A program made the translations under genes and the position numbers. From assembly GCA_019359375.1 (NCBI GenBank), contig JAHHHL010000036.1:1-64000 (forward strand): a stretch of DNA of 64,000 bases, in the 5' to 3' direction. Under the pieces are notes generated by a model. The model was not told where the DNA came from. It did no database searches and was given only the letters and a program-made list of their open reading frames with translations. The stretch's first letter is position 1, and every line of letters starts with the position of its first letter. Shown piece after piece: positions 17,578-26,242 of the stretch. This DNA comes from Lyngbya sp. HA4199-MV5. GTDB lineage: Bacteria; Cyanobacteriota; Cyanobacteriia; Leptolyngbyales; Leptolyngbyaceae.

Positions 17578-18156
17578 TCAGCTTGCCCTACGGCAGGTTT
17601 CCTTGAGCACAGGCTGCCAGTCTTTTTTGACCAAATCTGCTTGCTCGTAGGTGGCTTCAAAGGCGCGATCGCCCTTCTTCATGATCGTTTCTCGCAGACC
17701 GCTTCTCTGAGTGCCGCGCACCACGCTGCCTTCCCAAACCCACTTGTCACTGACCCAACCGTCTGAGAGGAGGTTAATAAATTGACCGTCGCCTGTCAGA
17801 ATGGTGCGCCCAAAGCGTTTAGTCAGGGTGTTGTACCCCAGCGTATCGTGCGTAATGGCGACAGCCTGCTTCGTTGACGCTTGCCCCAAAAACCAGAAGT
17901 TATTGAGTGTACGCTTAATTTCCCAGGTAAAAAGTTCAGCAGGGCGGTTAGCAGGAGCATCTACAGGTTTGACCGCACACGACCACTTACCCTGAAAGTA
18001 TTGCAGTTGCTCTAGTTGAGGATCGGGCTTGGGTATGGCAGTGGCGGGTGGTTCAGCCGCCTGAGCAGGGAGAACTGCTAAGGTGAGGGCGATCGCAGAA
18101 GCAACAAGACAGACGTGAGAACATACAGCTACCCTGTTTAAGATTTGGCGAGACAT
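17578..18156 (-). CDS. Secreted DUF1579-like (lipocalin-like) protein
   Basis: 192-residue protein with a signal peptide (hydrophobic AIALTLAVLPAQAAE, cleavage near residue 33). The mature part has LQYFQGKWSCAVKP and FTWEIKRTLNNFWFLGQAS, then HDTLGYNTLTKRFGRTILTGDG. This is the pattern of DUF1579/lipocalin-like beta-barrel proteins that bind an unknown small ligand. Two cysteines remain in the mature protein (SCAVK and ETCRR). It would act in the periplasm. It lies within the block separating ureB from ureC. Confidence 0.6.
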   Translation of the reverse strand: MSRQILNRVAVCSHVCLVASAIALTLAVLPAQAAEPPATAIPKPDPQLEQLQYFQGKWSCAVKPVDAPANRPAELFTWEIKRTLNNFWFLGQASTKQAVAITHDTLGYNTLTKRFGRTILTGDGQFINLLSDGWVSDKWVWEGSVVRGTQRSGLRETIMKKGDRAFEATYEQADLVKKDWQPVLKETCRRAS

Positions 18157-18216
18157 GATTAATTTAGTTTGGACGAATGGTTAGCGACATCAACGAACCA
18201 ATTTGAGCATGGCTTG

Positions 18217-18585
18217 TTAAGTGCTTAATGCGTGTTCTTGCAACACTTCTAGGGGTACAACCTTGAGGGTTGCTTCGTGGGTTGCCGCTAAGACAATCGG
18301 TGGTGCAACCCCAGCATCCAGCGCTTCTTTCCAGCGTGAAACGCACAAACACCACTTGTCACCGGGTTTCAATCCAGGAAAATTGTAGGCTGGGACGGGT
18401 GTACTCAAATTATTGCCTCTGGCTTTTGTGAAGGCTAGAAAATCTTCGGTAACTTGAGCACAAACCACATGAGTACCCACATCTTGCGGTCCCGTTTCAC
18501 ATACCCCGTTACGAAGATATCCTGTCATCGGCGATGTACAGCAAAGCTGAAGTGTTTCGCCCAAAACATTCTTTGCGTCTGTCAT
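18217..18585 (-). CDS. DUF2237 family protein
   Basis: 122-residue protein that matches DUF2237 throughout: NVLGETLQLCCTSPMTGY, then CETGPQDVGTHVVCAQVTEDFL, GNNLSTPVPAYNFPGLKPGD and KWCLCVSRWKEA. The six conserved cysteines are kept. The family's function is unknown. AGGAGAGG precedes the ATG. It follows the dioxygenase gene by 37 bases, so they are probably cotranscribed. Confidence 0.9.
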   Translation of the reverse strand: MTDAKNVLGETLQLCCTSPMTGYLRNGVCETGPQDVGTHVVCAQVTEDFLAFTKARGNNLSTPVPAYNFPGLKPGDKWCLCVSRWKEALDAGVAPPIVLAATHEATLKVVPLEVLQEHALST

Positions 18586-18622
18586 AGTCGCCTCTCCTGA
18601 TCAGTCCATTGACTTACCATTT

Positions 18623-19393
18623 TCAGTCCCAACCTTGTGTACGAATGCGTTTGATGGTGTTAAATAGAGCAGCTTGAAACTCCATTCCTAGCAATTGCTT
18701 GAGTTTAGGAGAGGCGCGATCGATTACCGCTTGTTGCATATCACGCATGGGGTCTTGAATGGGATGAATAAATTTAGGATTGTAGTTTCCCAAAATTGCC
18801 ACTCTGGGTTGCAGCGATAGATTTGGTGCCGTATCGTGCCAGCAAAGCCCGTGAGAAATCACAACTGAACCTGCTTTGCCTGTAATTTTTTCAGCCGTTT
18901 CAGCAAAGTTGGATGGGTCAGGTGGCAAACCTGTCCTTTGAGTACCGGGCGCAATCAGTGTGGCACCATTCGCTTCAGTAAAATCTTCTAACATCCAGAT
19001 AGTTTGTAGCACCATCACTGGATTGGCGGGAAACGGTGGCTTCATCGCCCAGTAGGGATAATCAACGTGGGTGCCCATACTGACAGCACCCGGATGCAAA
19101 ATATGCGCTGACAAATCACCCAGATGCATATCGTCGCCCAAAATAGCTTCTAAAACAGGCATTAGTGCCGGATGCTGCACTATTTGTTCAAAGATTTCAC
19201 CTTTGTAAATTAAGCCATACACCCGTTCTTTCTGATCATGGACGAACAATTTGCCCGTCTGTCGTTCAAGATCAGCCAACTTGATTATCAGCGATCGCAC
19301 CTCTGCTGCTTGAGCTACACTCAGCACATCTGGAATCAAAGCATAGCCTTTCCCATCTAGAATTTCGTCTACTAAATTCGCTATGGTTTCCAA
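18623..19393 (-). CDS. Phytanoyl-CoA dioxygenase (PhyH)-like oxygenase
   Basis: 256-residue protein of the PhyH family of Fe(II)/2-oxoglutarate dioxygenases. The iron-binding HxD is seen as GTHVDYPYW (about 136-143). The distal His is in ISHGLCWHDTAPN, and an Arg follows (LQPRVAILGNY), giving the facial triad and a 2-oxoglutarate-binding Arg. The start is TTG, fixed by AGGAGG eight bases upstream. Its substrate is unknown. It follows ureB within one minus-strand run and may share its transcript. Confidence 0.82.
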   Translation of the reverse strand: METIANLVDEILDGKGYALIPDVLSVAQAAEVRSLIIKLADLERQTGKLFVHDQKERVYGLIYKGEIFEQIVQHPALMPVLEAILGDDMHLGDLSAHILHPGAVSMGTHVDYPYWAMKPPFPANPVMVLQTIWMLEDFTEANGATLIAPGTQRTGLPPDPSNFAETAEKITGKAGSVVISHGLCWHDTAPNLSLQPRVAILGNYNPKFIHPIQDPMRDMQQAVIDRASPKLKQLLGMEFQAALFNTIKRIRTQGWD

Positions 19394-19430
19394 TGAAAGT
19401 GCCTCCTTAAAGAGAAGATTTCAGAATGAT

Positions 19431-19793
19431 TTACTTTTTCTTCTTACCTTCACTCTTTTTCTTTCCTTCCTTTTCCTTCTTTGAGTTATCTAGCACACCA
19501 TCAATTTTGTTATTTAAGCCATAGACTTCTCGACTGCCCGCTAAAGCAACGAGGGTGACTTCTTTTTCATCACCTGGTTCAAATCTTACGGCTGTCCCTG
19601 CTGGAATATTGAGGCGCATACCATGAGCTTGTTCACGATCGAAGCTCAGCGCTTGATTGACTTCAAAAAAGTGAAAATGGGAGCCAACTTGAATGGGGCG
19701 ATCGCCTGTATTAGCTACCGTCAATGTCACAGTTTTGCGCCCTGCATTTAACTCAAGCTCTCCTTCTGGAACGATTAATTCACCTGGGATCAT
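19431..19793 (-). CDS. ureB: Urease beta subunit
   Basis: 120-residue protein. Residues 1-100 are a normal Ure[42 protein letters not shown] and [14 protein letters not shown]. The end carries an extra lysine-rich tail ([16 protein letters not shown]) that is longer and more basic than in most UreB. UreB is a structural subunit of the (UreABC)3 enzyme. The ATG at 19793 follows GGAG by five bases. It lies 2 kb from ureA, with a membrane protein gene between. Confidence 0.95.
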   Translation of the reverse strand: MIPGELIVPEGELELNAGRKTVTLTVANTGDRPIQVGSHFHFFEVNQALSFDREQAHGMRLNIPAGTAVRFEPGDEKEVTLVALAGSREVYGLNNKIDGVLDNSKKEKEGKKKSEGKKKK

Positions 19794-19879
19794 AGTCACT
19801 CCATTAAATATTAGTTGTCAACCAAGCTAGGCAAGCAGAGATACTTCTCGTCATATCAACCAAGTATCGTCAACGCAAA

Positions 19880-21745
19880 TCAGTTACTACCTTCTAGCAC
19901 ATTACCGCACAACATTTTCTGATTCTGCTCATCAATTAAATACTTGCATAAGGGTCCAGGCTTTAAGGCTGCCACATGAGACCGAAGCTTAGGTTTTAGC
20001 TTCAAGGATTGACCGTGAATAGTAACAGGTGCTTCTCGTCGAACCAGGTGGTTGTCTTGTTCCTCAAGCACGATCGTTGATTCTGGTAAAACGGTGGTTG
20101 AATATCCTTGCCAGGTTGTCAAGGGAACACTCCAAAAGGGTAATCGAAGCGTGACGCGGCTTTGCCAGTCTTCAGGCACTAAGAAGAGTACAGGTGGCTG
20201 AGTCCAGCCTGCTTCGGTCAAAATGGGTACGGTTTTCGAGCGATCGACCTGTACGTTAGGCGATCGCAGAATCTGCTTTAAAATCAGTGGCTCAGCCCAT
20301 GAATGAGTCAAAATAAACTCTGTCTGTGGAAGGTTGCGATCGACTACAAGCACGGTCGTGTTCTCGTCCAAATCAGGACTATTGGCTAACACATCAGTCC
20401 AAAACATGCGTTGATTCTGCCAACTCTGCTTGAAATCCTTTTGAATCGTGAATTGATAGCCAACCAAACAAGCCAAATAAAGTGAAAACAAGGAAACGAT
20501 TATACTTTTTCGGCGATTCACTACCGCCACTATGAAAAGGAACGACAGAAGACAGGCTCCTACCAAAGAACCGCCAATGGTTGCTGCTAAGTGAACAGAC
20601 GTTAATCGCCCTTTTTCGATCGCTGGTGGGTAATGAGGGATGGTGAATGCAAGTGAATAGCTAAGACAAATTAGAACAATTCCAACGCCTAAAAATTTAA
20701 GCACTTTGAGATAGTAGTCAGGAACTGTCTGTCGATCGAGCTGTTTCAAGAAAGAACGGTTTGAGAAAGTTGATGGTAAGCGAATAGTCTGTTCAACGAC
20801 ATGAATGTTAAGTGACGCGAACCGGGATAGAAAGAGTAAACAGCATAGACCTGCGGCAAGTAAGGTCATCCAGTGCCAATGAGCGATCGAGGCAAGGGGT
20901 GCCGTTACAAACAGTGAAAGGCTTGTGTTTAGACCGATCGTCATAGCGCTCAAAATCTTCTGTAGTAGAAGTATTAAAGAAGTCGGTTGAGTCAAGAAGC
21001 TATTGACTCGACTTTCGTGATGCAGCCATCGAATCAACCCAACGCCGATGAAGCAAAAGCTTAAAATGGCAACGTGCTGTATTGTTTTTTTAACCCAAGT
21101 GCGATTCCACGTTTGAGCAAACAACGGTATACCCCAAAACACCATAAAGGCAGATTCATACGATAAGAGTGAACCCAAAACTATGAGGTAGGACAGCATG
21201 TAGCGCTTTGCAAGATAGCAGAGGCTGGCGATTAGTAAAAAGGTTAGTGAAACTTGAAGAATAAAGGCATGGGTTAAGAGAATCTTTGTCGTATCGGCAG
21301 GAAAAAGGCAAAAGAGAAGTCCGCCAATAAGCGCCAGTATTTCCAATTCTGTGTGCTTTAGCAGTCGATAAAACAAATAGGCATTGAGGGTTGTAATGAC
21401 AAAGCCAAGCAGATAATCTACCCACAATCCTCCAAGTTTATCTCCTACAAATGCCAGGACAGCAGCACAGTAGAATCCTACAGGTCGTCCTTGTGGAAAT
21501 AGCAGACTAGATTGCAATGCTTCCCAAAGATAAGACGCGTCTCTTGCCATTGCATCAGCGATAAAGGCGTAGTCATCTTCATAAAGACCAAACTCTCTAA
21601 AGTAAAAGAAATGGCTGATCCAGTTTGTCACTGCAAGCAGGGCTACAACACCTAATGAGCTACTATCACTAAAGTGAGTCGCCTGCTCAAATGGTTGAGG
21701 AACCCTGGTTTTTGGTTTGGTTTTTTGAATCACCACGTTACCCAA
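19880..21745 (-). CDS. Polytopic membrane protein, GT-C glycosyltransferase-like
   Basis: 621-residue protein with about twelve hydrophobic segments and a soluble C-terminal part from about residue 465. An acidic pair in the first outer loop (GLYEDDYAFIADAM) and the basic GRPVGFY loop recall the active site of GT-C glycosyltransferases (GT39 or ArnT type). No stronger family match is visible. The start is uncertain: TTG at 21745 opens the frame, and GTG codons follow a few residues later. It sits between ureA and ureB and is AT-richer than they are, so it is probably an insertion into the urease operon. Confidence 0.6.
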   Translation of the reverse strand: MGNVVIQKTKPKTRVPQPFEQATHFSDSSSLGVVALLAVTNWISHFFYFREFGLYEDDYAFIADAMARDASYLWEALQSSLLFPQGRPVGFYCAAVLAFVGDKLGGLWVDYLLGFVITTLNAYLFYRLLKHTELEILALIGGLLFCLFPADTTKILLTHAFILQVSLTFLLIASLCYLAKRYMLSYLIVLGSLLSYESAFMVFWGIPLFAQTWNRTWVKKTIQHVAILSFCFIGVGLIRWLHHESRVNSFLTQPTSLILLLQKILSAMTIGLNTSLSLFVTAPLASIAHWHWMTLLAAGLCCLLFLSRFASLNIHVVEQTIRLPSTFSNRSFLKQLDRQTVPDYYLKVLKFLGVGIVLICLSYSLAFTIPHYPPAIEKGRLTSVHLAATIGGSLVGACLLSFLFIVAVVNRRKSIIVSLFSLYLACLVGYQFTIQKDFKQSWQNQRMFWTDVLANSPDLDENTTVLVVDRNLPQTEFILTHSWAEPLILKQILRSPNVQVDRSKTVPILTEAGWTQPPVLFLVPEDWQSRVTLRLPFWSVPLTTWQGYSTTVLPESTIVLEEQDNHLVRREAPVTIHGQSLKLKPKLRSHVAALKPGPLCKYLIDEQNQKMLCGNVLEGSN

Positions 21746-21819
21746 TGTAAGCCATCAGTGTAACCATCTCTTGAACTTCCTGCACTGGTAGCGTCAAAAG
21801 ACGTAACTAATCCCGCACT

Positions 21820-22122
21820 TTAGCGAATGGGATCATGGACTGTAACCAACTTAGTACCATCCGGGAACGTGGCTTCAACCTGAACTTCATGAATCATTTC
21901 AGGAATGCCTTCCATCACATCACTACGCGACAGTAATGTTGTGCCGTGGCTCATTAATTCAGACACGGTGCGCCCATCTCTTGCGCCTTCTAAAATAGCA
22001 GCCGAAATGTACGCGATCGCCTCTGGATAATTCAGCTTCAATCCGCGATCTTTGCGCCGTTCTGCTAAGAGTGCAGCCGTAAAAATCAGCAGTTTATCTT
22101 TTTCTTGTGGCGTTAGTTGCAT
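21820..22122 (-). CDS. ureA: Urease gamma subunit
   Basis: 100-residue UreA of normal length. It starts [19 protein letters not shown] and keeps [35 protein letters not shown] and [13 protein letters not shown]. It is a structural subunit of urease. GAGGAG precedes the ATG. It lies 27 bases downstream of ureD, so the ureD-ureA pairing is intact. Confidence 0.97.
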   Translation of the reverse strand: MQLTPQEKDKLLIFTAALLAERRKDRGLKLNYPEAIAYISAAILEGARDGRTVSELMSHGTTLLSRSDVMEGIPEMIHEVQVEATFPDGTKLVTVHDPIR

Positions 22123-22149
22123 TGGTTGCTCCTCATCCCTGATTCTCCT

Positions 22150-22983
22150 TTACGACACTCCCCAAACTCTGGGCACACAGCCCGATCGACCTAAAAATAA
22201 TAAGCGGACTAGCTGCCAAACCTCAACAAACCAGCGGCGCACGGCGGTTGTGGAATGCCCTCGATAGCGACAGAGCAGACCTGATGGTAAACGCGTCACG
22301 CCGATTTCTCCTGCTGTGCCTGCCCAGAGCGATCGCGCCTTTTCTACCACAGTCCCATCCACTGCCTGACCCACAAACGCAAAACTACCAACAATCGGAC
22401 ATCCCGCCAAGCCATGAGTACCATAAAACGAGGCTTCACTACCAGGCAACCACTGTCGATCGATCCACAGGGGACGACCCCCCTGCCAAATTTCGGTGTG
22501 CGATCGCCAATCGCCCTGCAAAAATTGCTCTCCTCTGGCACTACGTCCAAAGCGGGTAATTTCCCAACCCAGCCAGGTCGCCTCAGGAGCGAGTTCAACG
22601 TGCATTTCCTGACCGTACACCGACTGGTCAAAGACGATCGTCTCTTGAGGTAGCCATTCCAAACAGGCTCCAGTCGAGACCTCAACGCGTGTCGTTTGCT
22701 TGGCTGCTTGCCCATTGGTGCGATAGATTTTGCCTGCCGCTGCTGTAGTAATCAGCGCCTTCGTCTGTGGTTGAAGTTGAATATCGAGGTCGAGACGATC
22801 GCCACCCACAATGCCGCCTGCCGTGTGCAAAATAATGCTGTGGCAAACGGACTTGCCTTCTGGATACAGCGATCGCTGCACTTTAAGCGGTGCCTTCGCT
22901 TCAGCATGGGCAACGTGAGTCGTCTGTTCATGACTGGCATAAATGAGCTTTAAACTGCCCTGCCAGCCTGGATCAATGGTCAT
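22150..22983 (-). CDS. ureD: Urease accessory protein UreD
   Basis: 277-residue urease accessory protein UreD (UreH), a scaffold that with UreF and UreG loads nickel into apo-urease. Typical segments are GWQGSLKLIYASH near the start, VQRSLYPEGKSVCHSIILHTAGGIVGGDRL, TTAAAGKIYRT and EWLPQETIVFDQS. The ATG at 22983 is taken; an upstream TTG (22998) would add five hydrophobic residues not usual in the family. Genes ureE, ureF and ureG are not in this window. Confidence 0.95.
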   Translation of the reverse strand: MTIDPGWQGSLKLIYASHEQTTHVAHAEAKAPLKVQRSLYPEGKSVCHSIILHTAGGIVGGDRLDLDIQLQPQTKALITTAAAGKIYRTNGQAAKQTTRVEVSTGACLEWLPQETIVFDQSVYGQEMHVELAPEATWLGWEITRFGRSARGEQFLQGDWRSHTEIWQGGRPLWIDRQWLPGSEASFYGTHGLAGCPIVGSFAFVGQAVDGTVVEKARSLWAGTAGEIGVTRLPSGLLCRYRGHSTTAVRRWFVEVWQLVRLLFLGRSGCVPRVWGVS

Positions 22984-23041
22984 AAAAAGCGTAAGCAAAA
23001 ACGTTAGAAAAACAGTTTACAGGATGGAAATCAGCTTTGCT

Positions 23042-24085
23042 CTAAAAGCGACAAATAGACTCTGGCTTTACAGGGCAGGTGGAATTTGGCAGCGGATTAT
23101 CTTGCAGATAAAGTACGTTGAGATTGGTGAGCGTCTTTAAAGGATTGAGATTGCCAATGCGATTGCCACCCAGATACAGCGTTGTGAGGTTAGGCAAGGC
23201 GCTGAGCGAATTAACATCGGCAATTTGATTTCCACCCAACGCAAGATTGGTCAAATTTGTTAGCGGTCTTAAGGCACTAAGATCAACAATTTTGTTGCCA
23301 CTAAGATCGAGAGCGGTTAGATCCTTGAGTGGTGTTAACGGGGTGAGGTCAGAAATATCTTGGGCAGACAGTGAGAGATCTGTGAGGTTGGTTAGCGATC
23401 GCAACGGGCTAATATCGGTAATGCGATTGAAGCTCAAGTCAAGGTTATTTAATGTTAGGAGAGATTTTAACGGACTGATATCACGGATTTGATTAGAAAC
23501 CAGATCAAGACTAACCAGCTTTTCTAAAAATTGGAGTGAATCAATTTTTGCAATGCGATTATTGCCTAAAAAAAGAGCATTTAATTGGCGTAAGGGCTTG
23601 AGTGGAGACAGATCGGTAATGAGGTTATAGCTGAGATAGAGCCGAGTTAGCTTGGTAAGAGAACTGAGGGGCTTTAAATCAGTAATTTGATTGTTGCCTA
23701 AGTAAAGTTCATTCAAGCCTATCAAATTTTGCAACGGGCTTAGATCAGCAATCTTACTATCACTCAAATCTAGCGTTGTGGCGGTAGAAAGAATTTCGTC
23801 CGCTTGATAGCAATCAGTTGTGCGCGATCGCTTCAACAATACATTAATGGTCTGTCTTGTTGAAGCAGGAAGGGTTGCTTTCTTCAGGCACCAATCGGCA
23901 AAGCGTTTGAATTGAATTGCGCGTGGAGTTTGTGTAATTAATTGAGTTGCTAAGGCTTGAGTTAACAAGGTTGAGGCGCTATAACCTCCTATAAGCAGAA
24001 CCATCAATAACCATTTGAATACTGCTGTTTGATGCCATTGTCTAGCAGAAGAAAACCTAACATCCAAGCAGTTGCTTCCTCTCAT
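23042..24085 (-). CDS. Secreted leucine-rich-repeat protein
   Basis: 347-residue protein. An N-terminal hydrophobic helix (FKWLLMVLLIGGYSASTLL) acts as signal or anchor. A short Cys-containing cap follows (FADWCLKKATLPASTRQTIN, then RTTDCYQADEIL). From about residue 105 there are eleven 22-residue LRRs of the internalin/LRR_4 type, with consensus LxxLxLxxNxIxDLSPLxxLTx. The repeats end in a cap with two cysteines (NSTCPVKPESICRF). Such proteins form a curved binding surface outside the membrane; the partner is unknown. The 22-codon units are also visible as about 66-bp DNA repeats. Confidence 0.85.
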   Translation of the reverse strand: MRGSNCLDVRFSSARQWHQTAVFKWLLMVLLIGGYSASTLLTQALATQLITQTPRAIQFKRFADWCLKKATLPASTRQTINVLLKRSRTTDCYQADEILSTATTLDLSDSKIADLSPLQNLIGLNELYLGNNQITDLKPLSSLTKLTRLYLSYNLITDLSPLKPLRQLNALFLGNNRIAKIDSLQFLEKLVSLDLVSNQIRDISPLKSLLTLNNLDLSFNRITDISPLRSLTNLTDLSLSAQDISDLTPLTPLKDLTALDLSGNKIVDLSALRPLTNLTNLALGGNQIADVNSLSALPNLTTLYLGGNRIGNLNPLKTLTNLNVLYLQDNPLPNSTCPVKPESICRF

Positions 24086-24571
24086 ATTGACCTGTAGCTA
24101 GAGCCTTATTGCCAAACAGTCTAAACAATCAGCACTCGGAATACAACTGGCAACTCTTGTTTTTTCAAGTGTTCTCTATTGCTTCACCGGATGCTACTAC
24201 CACCCGCGATCGCACAGACAATCAGCGATCGTATCCTCCTGGTTGGTCAGGCTTGAGCAAGGCTCATGAGTGTAACCGAAGCGCCAGCACAGCAAATGAT
24301 TACCGATCGCAGCAAATGTGATGAAAGCTACAGATTGCGCTAAGCCTTGACACTAGAGTCTAAACGTTATCTGAACCTTTGAATGCTGATTCAGAGGCAT
24401 TTGTAGTGAATTGTTGCTAACTCCAGACTGAAGTATTTGCGATTGAGCTTTGTATTGAACGTTTGCCTTGAACGGCACCAAACAGAGTTTATAAGGGACG
24501 ATCGCGGATGCTTATTGGCATGAAGCAGTAGAAGTTTTTGTTAAAGCGAATGAGGTGAGCAGGAGCGTTCT
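24086..24571. other. Promoter region of fmdA
   Basis: 486 bp between the divergent LRR and fmdA genes. It holds an NtcA-type promoter at 24318-24359, described separately. No other gene or RNA was recognised. The predicted start point leaves about 200 bases of 5' leader before fmdA. Confidence 0.5.
24318..24359 (+). promoter_or_regulatory. Probable NtcA-type promoter of fmdA
   Basis: GTG-N8-TAC at 24318-24331 is followed after exactly 22 bases by TAGAGT at 24354-24359. This is the NtcA-activated arrangement GTA-N8-TAC-N22-TAN3T with one mismatch (GTG for GTA). The same spacing occurs before amiE. Confidence 0.5.
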
Positions 24572-25777
24572 ATGCCCAAGACATTATTTCAAGTCGATTT
24601 GACTAAGCCAATGGATCAGCAAGAGTTGCCTGGTCATAATCGCTGGCACCCGGATATTCCAGCCGTTGTTTCGGTTAATCCTGGCGATGTTTTTCGGATT
24701 GAATGCAAAGACTGGACAGATGGTCAGATCAAAAACGACGACAGCCCAGACGATATTCGTGACGTTGATCTAACCGTTGTTCACGTTTTGAGTGGACCAA
24801 TCCACGTCAATGGAGCCGAACCTGGAGATATTTTGGTCGTTGACTTGGTTGATATTGGCGCGCTTCAGGGCGATGAATGGGGCTTTACAGGTATTTTTGA
24901 CAAGAAGAATGGTGGCGGCTTTTTAACGGATCACTATCCTGATCCAGCCAAAGCCATCTGGGATTTTCAGGGCATCTACACGAGTTCCAGACACATCCCA
25001 GGCGTGAAGTTTGCGGGCATCATCCATCCTGGTTTGATTGGCTGTGCGCCGTCTCACGAACTGCTGGCAAAGTGGAACACGCGTGAAAAAGCATTGGTCG
25101 ATACCGCTCCCGATCTGCGGACGTATGGCGCGGGGCTTTCGGGCGACAAGCCTGTGCTGGCGGCATTACCCAACCCTACCAACGCAATTCTTGGACAATT
25201 ACCCAAGTCTGAGTTCGATCGCGTGGCAGCAGAAGGCGCTCGTACCGTGCCTCCTCGTGAGCATGGCGGCAACTGCGACATTAAGAATTTGTCCAAAGGC
25301 ACCCGCATCTACTTTCCTGTCTATGTGGAAGGTGCAAAGCTGTCGATGGGCGACATTCACTTCTCGCAGGGGGATGGAGAAATTTCATTCTGTGGCGCGA
25401 TCGAAATGTCTGGCTATATCGATCTGCACGTAGATATCATCAAAGGGGGTGTCGAGAAATACGGCATGATCAACCCCATTTTCAAACCAGGTCCCGTCGA
25501 GCCTCAATTCTCGGAATACCTCGTGTTTGAAGGAATTTCGGTCGATGAGTTTTCAGGCAAGCAATATTATATGGATGTGCATATTGCGTATCGACGGGCG
25601 TGCTTGAATGCGATCGAATACCTGAAGAAATTCGGCTACACCGGCGAACAGGCATATCTTCTCTTGAGCTGCGCCCCAGTCGAAGGTCGAGTCAGCGGCA
25701 TTGTGGATATTCCTAACGCCTGCTGTACGCTGGCAATTCCCACCGCAATCTTCGACAAGCCCATTCTGCCTGTGTGA
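24572..25777 (+). CDS. fmdA: Formamidase (acetamidase/formamidase family)
   Basis: 401-residue enzyme that hydrolyses formamide or acetamide to ammonia and the acid. It matches FmdA of Methylophilus type from end to end: LPGHNRWHPDIPAV near the start, then DWTDGQIKNDDSPDDIRDVD, VKFAGIIHPGLIGC, ARTVPPREHGGNCDIKNLS, KLSMGDIHFSQGDGE, and LLSCAPVEGRVSGIVDIPNA. The metal-binding His/Asp set (HGGNCD and GDIHFSQGDGE) is kept. It is cytoplasmic. An fmdB-type gene and amiE follow, forming an amide-use locus, and an NtcA-type promoter precedes it. Confidence 0.93.
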   Translation: MPKTLFQVDLTKPMDQQELPGHNRWHPDIPAVVSVNPGDVFRIECKDWTDGQIKNDDSPDDIRDVDLTVVHVLSGPIHVNGAEPGDILVVDLVDIGALQGDEWGFTGIFDKKNGGGFLTDHYPDPAKAIWDFQGIYTSSRHIPGVKFAGIIHPGLIGCAPSHELLAKWNTREKALVDTAPDLRTYGAGLSGDKPVLAALPNPTNAILGQLPKSEFDRVAAEGARTVPPREHGGNCDIKNLSKGTRIYFPVYVEGAKLSMGDIHFSQGDGEISFCGAIEMSGYIDLHVDIIKGGVEKYGMINPIFKPGPVEPQFSEYLVFEGISVDEFSGKQYYMDVHIAYRRACLNAIEYLKKFGYTGEQAYLLLSCAPVEGRVSGIVDIPNACCTLAIPTAIFDKPILPV

Positions 25778-25778
25778 G

Positions 25779-25810
25779 ACGTAGGGACGTTACATGTAAC
25801 GTCCCTACGT
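25779..25810. repeat. 32-bp perfect palindrome downstream of fmdA
   Basis: A GTAGGGACGTTAC arm pairs with its exact reverse complement to form a 32-bp palindrome. A near-identical copy lies at 44895-44928 after atzE. It could fold in RNA as a terminator-like hairpin but has no T-run; more likely it is a dispersed palindromic repeat. Confidence 0.8.
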
Positions 25811-25852
25811 CCAAAACAATCATCTAATTAATGACAAGGGAACGTTACGATC

Positions 25853-26119
25853 GTGCCTCTTTACGAATTTAAGTGTGACGACTGCGGTGTGTTTGACCAG
25901 TGGCGATCGATAGCGGAATGCAACGATCCAGCAAGTTGCCCTACCTGTAAAGGAGCAACCAGACGGCTCTTTTCACCGCCTGCGCTTTTGTCTGGTTCCT
26001 TACGGCTGAAGACTGCCAATCCAGAACCGCAGCTTGTTCAGCGATCGAACGATCGGGAGCCAGAACGCCCCAAGGCACGATCGCACAATGGCGGGCGACC
26101 CTGGATGATTGGTCACTAA
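25853..26119 (+). CDS. fmdB: FmdB-family zinc-ribbon protein
   Basis: 88-residue protein. It starts MPLYEFKCDDCGVFD (GTG start, the usual family start after AAGGGA) and has a second CPTC, giving a two-CxxC zinc ribbon (about residues 8-38). The C-terminal half is disordered and Arg/Pro-rich. FmdB was first described as a regulator of formamidase, which its place after fmdA supports. The regulatory role is known only for few relatives. Confidence 0.85.
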   Translation: MPLYEFKCDDCGVFDQWRSIAECNDPASCPTCKGATRRLFSPPALLSGSLRLKTANPEPQLVQRSNDREPERPKARSHNGGRPWMIGH

Positions 26120-26158
26120 AGGACGCGGCATCTTTGATACCGTTTCAGACTAAAAAAT

Positions 26159-26200
26159 GTAGTCATCGTTACAAGTTTGCGTCATCGAAGTCGATAGACT
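26159..26200 (+). promoter_or_regulatory. NtcA-activated promoter of amiE
   Basis: GTAGTCATCGTTAC (26159-26172) is a perfect GTA-N8-TAC NtcA box. Exactly 22 bases later is TAGACT (26195-26200), a TAN3T -10 element. This matches the canonical cyanobacterial nitrogen-control promoter, about 110 bases before the amiE ATG. Confidence 0.7.
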
Positions 26201-26242
26201 AAGCCCTACTGTCAGTACTTCGATCGGTTCTCTATGCAACGT

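Noticed and set aside
24109-24321. Plus-strand open frame upstream of fmdA
   Set aside because: Low-complexity and without ribosome site or family pattern; it ends within the NtcA-type promoter.
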